From Methanolacinia sp964465295 (GTDB lineage: Archaea > Halobacteriota > Methanomicrobia > Methanomicrobiales > Methanomicrobiaceae), in assembly GCA_964465295.1 (NCBI GenBank), contig CAYXKC010000047.1, positions 1 to 11,548 of the forward strand: a stretch of DNA of 11,548 bases. The letters run 5' to 3'. Position numbers and translations under genes: made by a program. A model generated the notes under the pieces. It had not been told where the DNA came from and searched no databases. It was given only the letters and a program-made list of their open reading frames with translations. Of this stretch, positions 1 to 6,071 are shown piece by piece; the stretch's first letter is position 1, and each line of letters opens with the position of its first letter.

Positions 1-403
1 CGCCGTCGGATTCGATCTTCTGGGCATAGTTTTGAAGCCAGTCTTCGATCTCTTCAACTGTTATTCCGGGGATCTTTTTATTCATGTCTGAAACGGCTCC
101 GGTCTTGTTGAACGGAAACTCAAATGTCGACATTTCAGCACGCATCATGCCTTTAATGGCTGCAAGGGCCCCTTCGTCATCACCCGAATCCTTATAGAGC
201 GTGTATGCCTCTTCGAACATCGACGATGCTGTCCTGTAATTGGCATTCTTCATCTCTTCCAGAGCACCGGCGTATAATTCATCCGCCGGAGAGGCGGAGG
301 AGCTTCCCGCCGGACTGCCTTCTTCCGTTTCGGTGCAGCCTGCAGCGAGAACGATAACAGTAATTGTAATAAAAATGCAGAATAAATGAACCAGCTTTTT
401 CAT
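1..403 (-). CDS. Secreted lipoprotein, N-terminal part (runs off the window)
   Basis: The reading frame opens at an ATG (403-401) and stays open to the window edge, giving 134 residues. It begins with a typical lipoprotein signal: Lys2-Lys3, a hydrophobic stretch, then the lipobox LAAGC with Cys23 as the predicted lipidated residue. A low-complexity Ser/Gly/Pro linker follows. Residues about 43-80 look helical and TPR-like (ELYAGALEEMKNANY, then an acidic and aromatic second helix). The last part (PGITVEEIEDWLQNYAQKI) resembles the segment that precedes the domain in archaeal transglutaminase-like lipoproteins. That is inference from memory and the domain itself lies outside the window. The protein should be anchored on the outer face of the cytoplasmic membrane. 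A weak GAGTGA lies just upstream of the ATG. The call of an exported lipoprotein is firm; the function is unknown. Confidence 0.85.
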   Translation of the reverse strand, partial: MKKLVHLFCIFITITVIVLAAGCTETEEGSPAGSSSASPADELYAGALEEMKNANYRTASSMFEEAYTLYKDSGDDEGALAAIKGMMRAEMSTFEFPFNKTGAVSDMNKKIPGITVEEIEDWLQNYAQKIESDG

Positions 404-426
404 AGATTTCACTCTATAGCCTGATT

Positions 427-434
427 GTATAAAA
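427..434 (-). promoter_or_regulatory. Candidate TATA box for the lipoprotein gene
   Basis: The minus strand reads TTTTATAC, preceded by a purine-rich stretch (AAAAAGCG) that could serve as a BRE. It lies about 24-31 bases upstream of the ATG at 403, so transcription would begin at or just before the start codon and the mRNA would be nearly leaderless. Inference from archaeal promoter geometry only. Confidence 0.35.
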
Positions 435-579
435 CGCTTTTTAACTGCGTTATTAACCAACAGCAGAAAGTATGCTGAAAAATCCATTTTCCGGCCCTTT
501 ATGATTTTTACTTCACAATAACTGTTATATTGAAATCTTTTGCCGGACCCGTATTAATACATCTTTTTTTGAGGGATTG

Positions 580-763
580 ATGCCCTTGTTTCTGGATATG
601 TCGTGGTATCCGCTGAACGGAGAAATAATCGTTGTTATTGCAGAATCGGCAATACTGTGTTATGTGCTTAAAATCAGGTTTTTCATTCCTTTTTCTGGCC
701 GTATTAGTAAATGCCGCGTTTTACTGCCGGGAAATCTGTTTTTATGATTCCTTACGGAAATAA
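580..763 (+). pseudogene. Frameshifted relict of a small membrane protein
   Basis: From the ATG at 580, preceded by GAGGG at 571-575, the frame encodes a plausible membrane segment (WYPLNGEIIVVIAESAILCY) and then turns into low-quality sequence, ending at TGA 745-747. The neighbouring frame picks up a second hydrophobic stretch (FLFLAVLVNAAFY) over the same distance, ending at TAA 761-763. Removing one T from the T5 run near 679-683 would join the two into one protein of about 60 residues with two membrane segments. This fits a decayed or single-base-mutated small membrane protein. A sequencing error in the T run is the main alternative. I do not know the family. The rest of the 404-798 gap holds nothing else I recognise apart from the promoter of the leftward lipoprotein gene. 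Confidence 0.4.
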
Positions 764-798
764 AAAGGGTATTTGCAGATGGCGACAGTATTGGTATC

Positions 799-2832
799 AT
801 GGAAAAGGTTCCCGGTTTAACGCTTGTTCTGTTAATATTTGCAATAATTGCAGTTATACCCGTGTCCGGGGGCGACTTCGGCACGATTACGATAGATCAG
901 CTACTTCATATGGATGCTCCCGGGCCCTTTTCGCTTTCCCCGGACGGGAATTATATCGTCTACCTGAGGGCCGACGGCACGGATCTCTCGCCCGAATTTA
1001 CGAACAACACACTCATGTTCATCGATCTCCGCTCAGGAGACGAGCGTGCTGTTTCCGGTGATTTCGAGTCGGTGATCTTGTTCGATCTCTCTCCCGGAGG
1101 TAAAAAAGCTGTATATTCCGCCTTTCAGAAGGACGGCGGGAACACAGTCCTGAAAGTCGTATCACTTGATGACCTGTTTGTCAATGAAATTGAGGATGCT
1201 CCCGGGGCTCTCATTTCCGGTTTTAAGTGGCTGAACGATGATGAACTGCTCTACTTCGACACCGTTTCAGACAAAGAGACTATGACTGCCGGGCGTTATG
1301 ACGATACTATCGTCTTCGATGAAATCCCTGATCCCGTAATTATCAAAAAATACTCCCTGCTGACCGGAAAATCGGAGCAGGTCTCGGACAATAACGATGT
1401 TATATCAATCTGCTCCCCGTCTCCCTGCGGCAGGTACATACTATACAAATCGTCGATAAATCCAGAGGAATGGATGTCGGCAGCCCTCTTCAGGTATGTG
1501 CTCCTCGACACATTGACCGGCGAGGAGACTGTACTTTTTAACCTGACTGAAGGCTACCAGGACATAAATACAATCGTATGGGAGCCGGACGGTTCTGTCG
1601 TCTATATCGAGCGGATGCATAACGGGGGAATGACATACCCGGTAAGATACACGACCGGTGTTCTTGCATACTATCCTGACACCGGGAAGATAGAGGAGGT
1701 CCCGCTTGGATGGGAGAACGGGCTTCATTTCGATCTCTTCAACGAGTTTGTCGAGCTGACTCCCTTCAACGGCGGTTTCTTCGCACTACTTGCAAACGGG
1801 GCGAACCCCGAACTTGCAGTCTACACCCGTAAGGGTTCGGACTGGGATATGCAAATCCTTTCCGGGACTCATTCGGGAAACATCTTCGCACTTGAGACCA
1901 CACCCGAAGGGAAGGAGATTGTCTACGACTTCAACTCGGCCTCCGTTCCGCCACAGCTCTACTCTGCCACGATTTCGGGCGGTAGTATAAAGGACGGGAA
2001 ACAGGTGACCTTTCTGAATCCAGAAATTGTATCGAAGTTTGGCGGCTCTTCGGAGGTAATCCACTGGACCGGAGCTCTCGGCGATGAGATCGAAGGGATA
2101 GTAAGATATCCGCCGGGCTATATGGAGGGAAAGGACTACCCGTTTGTTTTCGTTATTCACGGCGGGCCGACCTACACCGACTTCGACAGCTGGAGGGACA
2201 CCTGGGAGTTCCCCTACTGCCTGCTCTCGGAGACGGGGGCGGTTCTTCTCTCTGCAAATTATCACGGCAGTATGAACTACGGGTTTGAATTCGCCGAATC
2301 GATAGAAGGTGGCCACTATTACGACCTGCCTGTGGAGGATCTTCTGGCTGGAAAGGATTATCTGACAGATCTGGGCATAATCGACCCGTCAAAGACAGCC
2401 TCGACCGGTTGGTCGAACGGCGGAATCCTCACTCTTGCCCTGATAACTGAGGATACTTCCCTCAAAGCCGCGATTTCCGGAGCGGGAACCGCCGAGGGTA
2501 ATGCCCTGATCGCCAATACAAACGGAATCGTAATGACGAAGATGTACTATGGCGAAACCCCTTACCAGAATCCGGTTATGTTCCTCGATATTTTGCCGGT
2601 CTATAATGCCGAAAATGTCCGGACTCCGCTCCTGATGATGATCGGTTCTGAGGATACCAGCGTAGAGCCTTCAAGTGCAATTGCGACATACATGACGTTT
2701 ATTGAGGACGGTTCGGCGCCGGTGAGGTTTTTGGTGTTCCCGGGGGAGACTCATCACCCGTCGACATATGTCCACCAGTACAGGAAGGTTGAAGAGGAGC
2801 TCGGGTGGCTGGACAAATACCTCTTTTCTTAA
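799..2832 (+). CDS. Exported S9-family (prolyl oligopeptidase-type) serine peptidase
   Basis: A 677-residue protein with an N-terminal signal peptide or anchor (residues about 7-24, ending PVSGG), a beta-propeller-like region (about 35-430, with repeats of the type SLSPDGNYIVY and WEPDGSVVYIE) and a C-terminal alpha/beta-hydrolase domain. The oxyanion motif HGGP is at 454-457. The nucleophile is Ser539 in GWSNGG. The likely acid is Asp619 in GSEDTSVEP, and the likely histidine is His652 in FPGETHHP. This is the order and spacing of the S9 family, which cleaves oligopeptides, often after proline or as acyl-aminoacyl or dipeptidyl peptidases. The exact specificity cannot be read here. Total length is normal for the family. 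The signal sequence places the enzyme outside the membrane. No Shine-Dalgarno site is evident before the ATG, and the start is supported mainly by the signal peptide that follows it directly. Confidence 0.93.
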   Translation: MEKVPGLTLVLLIFAIIAVIPVSGGDFGTITIDQLLHMDAPGPFSLSPDGNYIVYLRADGTDLSPEFTNNTLMFIDLRSGDERAVSGDFESVILFDLSPGGKKAVYSAFQKDGGNTVLKVVSLDDLFVNEIEDAPGALISGFKWLNDDELLYFDTVSDKETMTAGRYDDTIVFDEIPDPVIIKKYSLLTGKSEQVSDNNDVISICSPSPCGRYILYKSSINPEEWMSAALFRYVLLDTLTGEETVLFNLTEGYQDINTIVWEPDGSVVYIERMHNGGMTYPVRYTTGVLAYYPDTGKIEEVPLGWENGLHFDLFNEFVELTPFNGGFFALLANGANPELAVYTRKGSDWDMQILSGTHSGNIFALETTPEGKEIVYDFNSASVPPQLYSATISGGSIKDGKQVTFLNPEIVSKFGGSSEVIHWTGALGDEIEGIVRYPPGYMEGKDYPFVFVIHGGPTYTDFDSWRDTWEFPYCLLSETGAVLLSANYHGSMNYGFEFAESIEGGHYYDLPVEDLLAGKDYLTDLGIIDPSKTASTGWSNGGILTLALITEDTSLKAAISGAGTAEGNALIANTNGIVMTKMYYGETPYQNPVMFLDILPVYNAENVRTPLLMMIGSEDTSVEPSSAIATYMTFIEDGSAPVRFLVFPGETHHPSTYVHQYRKVEEELGWLDKYLFS

Positions 2833-2865
2833 GAGGAACGAAGACAAACATGCAGGCAAAAATGT

Positions 2866-2874
2866 GAGGTGATC
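2866..2874 (+). promoter_or_regulatory. Near-perfect Shine-Dalgarno site that decides the S24e start
   Basis: GAGGTGATC matches the complement of the conserved archaeal 16S rRNA 3' end. The only canonical in-frame start codon of the following gene, GTG at 2869-2871, lies inside this site, so it is unlikely to be the true start. The core GGTGA ends at 2872, five bases before ATT 2878-2880. The cooS gene in this window has the same five-base spacing before its ATG. Confidence 0.6.
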
Positions 2875-3135
2875 TTTATTGGAACAATAGATATAGAATT
2901 TAAAAGCTACATGGAAAATCCTGAAAAGAACAGGAAGGAGATCGAGTTCGTTCTATCTTTTGAGGGTGCAATCCCTTCCAGAAAAGACATACTTGATGAG
3001 ATTTCCGCCTGCTATGACGTGGACCCGGACCTTGTATTCCTTGAGAAGTTAAGGACTGTTAAGGGGAAGAAGAAGGCGAACGGAAGGGCGAGGATCTACG
3101 GGGATGCGTTAAGCCTTAAAAAATTTGAAAAATAA
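2869..3135 (+). CDS. rps24e: Ribosomal protein S24e family protein
   Basis: The product is 85-88 residues. The core (IDIEFKSYMENPEKNRKE, then FEGAIPSRKDILDEI, DPDLVFLEKLRT, and GRARIYGDALSLKK) matches the archaeal/eukaryotic S24e pattern: an N-terminal strand with an ENP turn, a T/IPSRKD helix start, then a basic strand and an x-A-x-IY motif. S24e is a small-subunit ribosomal protein. The coordinates start at GTG 2869, the only canonical start in frame, but that codon sits inside the Shine-Dalgarno site. ATT 2878 or ATA 2887 (which would give a start resembling MDIEF) are more likely real starts. The C terminus is short for the family. As I recall, archaeal S24e genes usually sit near rpoE2/Spt4 and S27ae; this one stands alone, 36 bases after the peptidase gene, so it may be a paralogue. 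The two genes could be co-transcribed. Confidence 0.75.
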   Translation: MIFIGTIDIEFKSYMENPEKNRKEIEFVLSFEGAIPSRKDILDEISACYDVDPDLVFLEKLRTVKGKKKANGRARIYGDALSLKKFEK

Positions 3136-3144
3136 CTTTTGAAA

Positions 3145-3173
3145 AAAATAAAATCATAACCACCTTTTATTTT
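3145..3173. terminator. A/T hairpin between convergent genes, likely bidirectional terminator
   Basis: AAAATAAAA (3145-3153) and TTTTATTTT (3165-3173) form a nine-base inverted repeat with an 11-base loop between the convergent S24e and PEGA genes. T runs occur on both strands (including T6 at 3194-3199), as expected for archaeal termination of both transcripts. Confidence 0.5.
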
Positions 3174-3202
3174 ACCGTAAAAAGGGATTGATCTTTTTTG
3201 GT

Positions 3203-3898
3203 CTAACTGCTTTGGCTCTTCTTAAATATGGCTTCTGCCAGTTCTTTAAGCTGAATGGAGAAAGAATGCTCGGCATATCCCGAAAGAAAAGCCAGTGCAC
3301 AGTAGAACATGACCGTTTTTGCAGCATAGAGATTGGCGGTCCCGGGATCGACTCCGGATAATGTCATAAGGCCCCCTGCGACAAATAAAAATGCAAATAT
3401 TCCGTAGATTATCCCGATTACCGGCCTTAAAATGAACCACCATTTATACCTCACGTCAAAATCGTTCTTCCTGCAGAGGTGATCCACGTAACCGAACAGG
3501 CTGAACGAAAGTGCCCCCATTCCTCCTGAACAGGCGATGTATATCAGGATTATATTCAGATCGTCGGAAGTGAAATACTCCAGGCGGTTGAAAGCCACTA
3601 TTGCTGAGAGAAGAATGAATACAGCTATTATATAAATTCCGATATTCCTGATTATTCCCTTCTCCGCATCAGTATAATCCCTCAGGCAGACCCGGGCATT
3701 TGATCCCGGATATACGCGGACTTCTCTTGAAAAATTGCATTCATACGGCAGGTCCACCTCAACAATGTGTTTTCCTATGGGTACATTCTCAAGGACGGCA
3801 GGTGTCGTCTTTTCACTAACCCGTTCACCGTCAAGCCTGACCGGGAGTCCTTTTGGCACGGAATCGATAATGATCGATCCCGTTTCATTGTCTGTCAT
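3203..3898 (-). CDS. PEGA-domain protein with four membrane segments
   Basis: A 231-residue protein. Residues about 7-72 form a PEGA-type beta domain: GSIIIDSVPKGLPVRLDG, then TPAVLENVPIGKHIVEVD, with the usual small-protein-like strands and a PxGKH turn. Four hydrophobic segments follow at about 86-103, 114-137, 155-180 and 190-208. There is no signal peptide, so the PEGA domain may be cytoplasmic or exported through the first membrane segment. PEGA domains are thought to be surface or binding modules related to PEVK/S-layer repeats; no enzyme motif is visible. AGGAG at 3905-3909 supports the ATG start. A broken copy of the N-terminal domain plus upstream DNA lies at 4978-5240. The membrane part belongs to no family I recognise. 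Confidence 0.75.
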   Translation of the reverse strand: MTDNETGSIIIDSVPKGLPVRLDGERVSEKTTPAVLENVPIGKHIVEVDLPYECNFSREVRVYPGSNARVCLRDYTDAEKGIIRNIGIYIIAVFILLSAIVAFNRLEYFTSDDLNIILIYIACSGGMGALSFSLFGYVDHLCRKNDFDVRYKWWFILRPVIGIIYGIFAFLFVAGGLMTLSGVDPGTANLYAAKTVMFYCALAFLSGYAEHSFSIQLKELAEAIFKKSQSS

Positions 3899-3961
3899 GA
3901 TCTTCTCCTGATTATGTTTAAATAATGAATGGTAATATATTTTTTAGATGATAATATCTTC
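3899..3961 (-). repeat. Upstream region of the PEGA gene, duplicated at 5172-5236
   Basis: The sequence upstream of the PEGA gene is repeated imperfectly upstream of the PEGA pseudogene. Both copies share CTCCTGATT, a GTTTAA...AATA block and, at the far end, AGATGATAATAT followed by C/T and TTC (3946-3961 and 5221-5236). Beyond that point the similarity stops, which marks the edge of the duplicated unit. Confidence 0.6.
3934..3941 (-). promoter_or_regulatory. Candidate TATA box for the PEGA gene
   Basis: The minus strand reads AATATATT, about 36-43 bases before the ATG at 3898. This places a start site near 3910, just ahead of the AGGAG Shine-Dalgarno at 3905-3909. In the pseudogene copy the same position is degraded to a GATATC-containing sequence. 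Confidence 0.4.
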
Positions 3962-4011
3962 TATGGTTAATGTCGTTATTGATTTATATTATGGATTGAT
4001 AATAATAAATT

Positions 4012-4019
4012 AATATATT
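4012..4019 (+). promoter_or_regulatory. Candidate TATA box for the membrane protein at 4114
   Basis: AATATATT lies within the palindrome TAATATATTA. It would start transcription near 4040-4045 and leave an untranslated leader of about 70 bases. The surrounding 3962-4113 stretch is very A/T-rich and has no other recognisable element, so the exact box is uncertain. Confidence 0.3.
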
Positions 4020-4113
4020 ATGTCCAGGGTAAAAATTTGAGGAATTGCTATTGCTGGTCATTTTTTCCGTTTGTTGTAGGCTTTAACAGGATTCTATATG
4101 CGAGGGAATATTG

Positions 4114-4728
4114 ATGAATTCCGATATCGGTGATTACCTGACTATATATTCGCCGGTCATGGTGTTTATGGGCTATCTTCTGATATTTTCGATATTTTTT
4201 TCCGGTACTCTTGTTCCGGTCATTTTCCCGTTTATCCCTCTCGCAGGTGCGGTTTTCTTTTTATATTATCTGCGGGGAAAGACCAGATTCTGGTGGGCCG
4301 GCTTTCCCTACCCCCTGGTTCTTTTTTTTATATTGATGATAGAGTTTATCTACATATTTTCACCCGGTATTTTGTTTGAATTCCGCTTTTTCGCTCCGAC
4401 CTATAAGATAATATTTTATCTCCTGATTGCACCCGCATCATTATTTCTGTTCGCCGCAATGACGAAAGAATTCAGAAAGGTTCTAAAAGTCCCGCTTGTT
4501 GCAGCATCTTTTGTATCGGCACTGATATTATTGATTCCTTTATACAATACAATATTCAGCCTGATTTTTCCCGGTTATAGTGCAGATTATGCAATGAGCG
4601 ATGTAAATGCGGGTTTCATCCTTATGATTTTTGCTGGCTTTTTTGCTGTGCCGACCCTCATGGTTTCAGGAATACTTTACGGTTTTAAAATTTCCGGGAT
4701 GATAGAGGCCGATATCCGGGGAGAATGA
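4114..4728 (+). CDS. Unrecognised multi-pass membrane protein
   Basis: The frame also opens at TTG 4111, but ATG 4114 is preferred: it immediately follows the TTG and has GAGGGA at 4102-4107 at suitable spacing. The product is 204 residues and strongly hydrophobic, with about six membrane segments (roughly residues 14-32, 36-50, 63-83, 96-115, 126-146 and 168-193) separated by short loops rich in Arg/Lys or aromatic residues (LRGKTRFWWAG, TKEFRKVLK). No catalytic or ligand motif is visible and I do not recognise the family. It is transcribed divergently from the PEGA gene and is followed by degenerate DNA, so no partner can be inferred. The low complexity of Phe/Ile/Leu codons is typical of membrane proteins and not evidence against coding. 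Confidence 0.75.
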   Translation: MNSDIGDYLTIYSPVMVFMGYLLIFSIFFSGTLVPVIFPFIPLAGAVFFLYYLRGKTRFWWAGFPYPLVLFFILMIEFIYIFSPGILFEFRFFAPTYKIIFYLLIAPASLFLFAAMTKEFRKVLKVPLVAASFVSALILLIPLYNTIFSLIFPGYSADYAMSDVNAGFILMIFAGFFAVPTLMVSGILYGFKISGMIEADIRGE

Positions 4729-4741
4729 AGAAATATAAGAG

Positions 4742-5006
4742 ATGCCACTTCTAATTTCATTTATTATTTTAAATTTCAGTTTTTCGGGAGCGGTTATTTG
4801 ATACTCCGGGGATAATGTCGATATAGAATTTTCAGGTTTCAAATGAAAGACAGGGAGAAGCAGGAATTTTACCCGGGGATAAGGTGTATAGGCTTGAACC
4901 GGGGAATTCATCTGTAATGGTAGAAGGAAACAAGGTAAGTGTAATTACTCTGAATCCCGGAAAAACGCTTTTTACAAAGAATACCTTATCTCTCGTGAGA
5001 AATTAA
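4742..5006 (+). pseudogene. Broken gene for a small secreted protein (unknown family)
   Basis: Three reading-frame pieces in consistent order look like one decayed gene. ATG 4742 opens a signal-peptide-like run (MPLLISFIILNFSFSGAVI) ended by TGA 4799-4801. The same frame continues after the stop with YSGDNVDIEFSGFK to a second TGA at 4844-4846. A different frame, open from 4827, then gives GEAGILPGDKVYRLEPG and VSVITLNPGKTLF up to TAA 5004-5006. The last part resembles a beta-rich extracellular domain. The final codons (about 4978-5006) are antisense to the PEGA pseudogene, so the true C terminus was probably lost when that duplication landed here. None of the pieces is likely to be expressed as a functional protein. 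An unusual small secreted protein with sequencing errors is the alternative. Confidence 0.4.
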
Positions 5007-5171
5007 ATTCGTCGGGCAGGTCTACTTCTACAATGCGTTTTCCAGAATTTACTTTTCTGGAATGTCGGGCGTTACCTTACCGTCGACAGTTTCACCTTCA
5101 AGCCGGATTGGAAGCCCTTTGGGTACTGAATCGACGCTGATTGATCCAGATTTAGGTTCATTATTCGTCAT
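4978..5171 (-). pseudogene. Truncated, frameshifted copy of the PEGA-domain gene
   Basis: From ATG 5171-5169 the minus strand encodes MTNNEPKSGSISVDSVPKGL, then PIRLEGETV and VTPDIPEK, ending at TAA 5051-5049. This closely follows the N terminus of the intact gene at 3203-3898. Shifting frame at this point restores the similarity: VNSGKRIVEVDLPDEFNFSR, then EIR, matching residues about 40-61 of the intact protein. Homology then stops. The four membrane segments are missing altogether. An in-frame start and CTCCTCCT (Shine-Dalgarno complement) at 5177-5184 are retained, but the TATA box is degraded. This is a relict of a duplicated PEGA gene 5' end plus its promoter region. Confidence 0.75.
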
Positions 5172-5236
5172 GACACTCTCCTCCTGATTGTGTTTAATAA
5201 TAGATCCTGATATCTTTTTGAGATGATAATATTTTC
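5172..5236 (-). repeat. Degraded copy of the PEGA gene upstream region
   Basis: Partner of 3899-3961: the same block order (CTCCTGATT, GTTTAATAATA, AGATGATAATAT, TTTC) with substitutions and small indels. It shows that the duplication included the promoter as well as the coding region. Confidence 0.6.
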
Positions 5237-5294
5237 ATATCCAACGGATATTTACTATCCTGAATTTCATTACCTGATACAGCTAGTAAGTGAA

Positions 5295-5302
5295 TTATAA
5301 AT
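5295..5302 (+). promoter_or_regulatory. Candidate TATA box for the alpha/beta hydrolase
   Basis: TTATAAAT lies 36-43 bases before ATG 5338. A start near 5324 would leave a leader of about 14 bases holding the Shine-Dalgarno AGGAGAT (5327-5333). Confidence 0.4.
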
Positions 5303-5337
5303 GCAACCCGGGATAATGACTTCAACAGGAGATAATC

Positions 5338-5970
5338 ATGGCAATCTATATCCTCGTTCACGGCGGTCACAACGACGGTTCGGTATGGCGGGATGTAATA
5401 CCTTTCCTGGAGAGTGCAGGCCACAAGGTCTTTGCCCCGACACTGGCCGAACCGGAAGAGACGACTCTTGAAGGCCACATCTCTGAGGTCTGCGGGCTGA
5501 TAGAGGGGATCAGGTCGGGGGAGAGGGTTTTACTGGCCGGGCACAGCTATGCCGCCATGGTTATAACCGGTGTCGCCTCGCGGATTCCCGAGCGGATAAA
5601 AAGATTATTCTATCTCGATTCGGCATTTCCTAAGAACGGGGAGTCGCTCTATGACGTGATGGGGAGGTGTGGCTATTCATACCGGAAGTTCGGCCTTTCT
5701 CCTGCCGGGCCTTTCATAGATCCGCTCAGTTACGACGAAGAACTGATCAGGCTAATCCCAAAGGTCTATGTGCACTGTAATAAAAGCGAGTTCCTTGCGG
5801 TCGGGGAGTGCATCTATAAAGAGCTCAAAAAGAACGCCGCCCGTGACAACTGGACCTTTTTCGAACTTGAATCCTCACACCACTGCATGCAGGAGATGCC
5901 GGAGGAGACTGCCGGGATTCTGCTTGCAGGGGAGGTCCGGGAATCTTCAAAACCGGATCCGGTGGATTGA
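5338..5970 (+). CDS. Alpha/beta hydrolase, esterase / hydroxynitrile-lyase-like
   Basis: A 210-residue cytosolic protein with the small single-domain alpha/beta-hydrolase plan. The oxyanion-hole motif ILVHGGHNDGSVW is at residues 5-17, the nucleophile elbow GHSYAA carries Ser70, and the late histidine is His181 or His182 in SSHHCMQEMPEE. The GGHNDGSVW start and LFYLDSAFP strand resemble the EstC / salicylate-esterase / hydroxynitrile-lyase branch, which acts on small esters or cyanohydrins; the substrate is not readable. In relatives as I remember them, an aspartate follows the strand ending in a CTRD-like motif. Here the strand VYVHCNKSEF puts Ser150 and Glu151 there, so the acid is either Glu151 or missing. 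AGGAGAT at 5327-5333 supports the ATG. It appears to be a single-gene unit; the preceding DNA is degenerate. Confidence 0.85.
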   Translation: MAIYILVHGGHNDGSVWRDVIPFLESAGHKVFAPTLAEPEETTLEGHISEVCGLIEGIRSGERVLLAGHSYAAMVITGVASRIPERIKRLFYLDSAFPKNGESLYDVMGRCGYSYRKFGLSPAGPFIDPLSYDEELIRLIPKVYVHCNKSEFLAVGECIYKELKKNAARDNWTFFELESSHHCMQEMPEETAGILLAGEVRESSKPDPVD

Positions 5971-6015
5971 CATCTCTTTGATTCCGGGTTATTTCTGCGG
6001 TTTTTCCCTGAAATC

Positions 6016-6023
6016 TTTATAAA
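6016..6023 (+). promoter_or_regulatory. TATA box for the PUA/PAPS-reductase-like gene
   Basis: TTTATAAA is close to the archaeal consensus. It predicts a start near 6045 and a leader of about 25 bases before GTG 6072, with no Shine-Dalgarno sequence in that leader. Confidence 0.5.
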
Positions 6024-6071
6024 AAAGCCGTTAACATTACCATTATCACCCTCAAAACCCCTTTTATTAAT

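Noticed and set aside
1786..2316. 176-residue minus-strand open frame inside the S9 peptidase gene
   Set aside because: Antisense to a well-supported gene with all catalytic motifs. The translation is rich in Arg/Pro/Gly without any domain, as expected for a shadow frame.
2830..2868. Readthrough fusion of the S9 peptidase and S24e, since both share the same frame with only one TAA between
   Set aside because: S24e has its own near-perfect ribosome site and the peptidase ends at its normal family length. Frame sharing has a one-in-three chance.
4799..4801. TGA read through as selenocysteine in the secreted-protein relict
   Set aside because: A second in-frame TGA and a frameshift follow within 50 bases and no selenocysteine-insertion hairpin was apparent. 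Decay is the simpler explanation.
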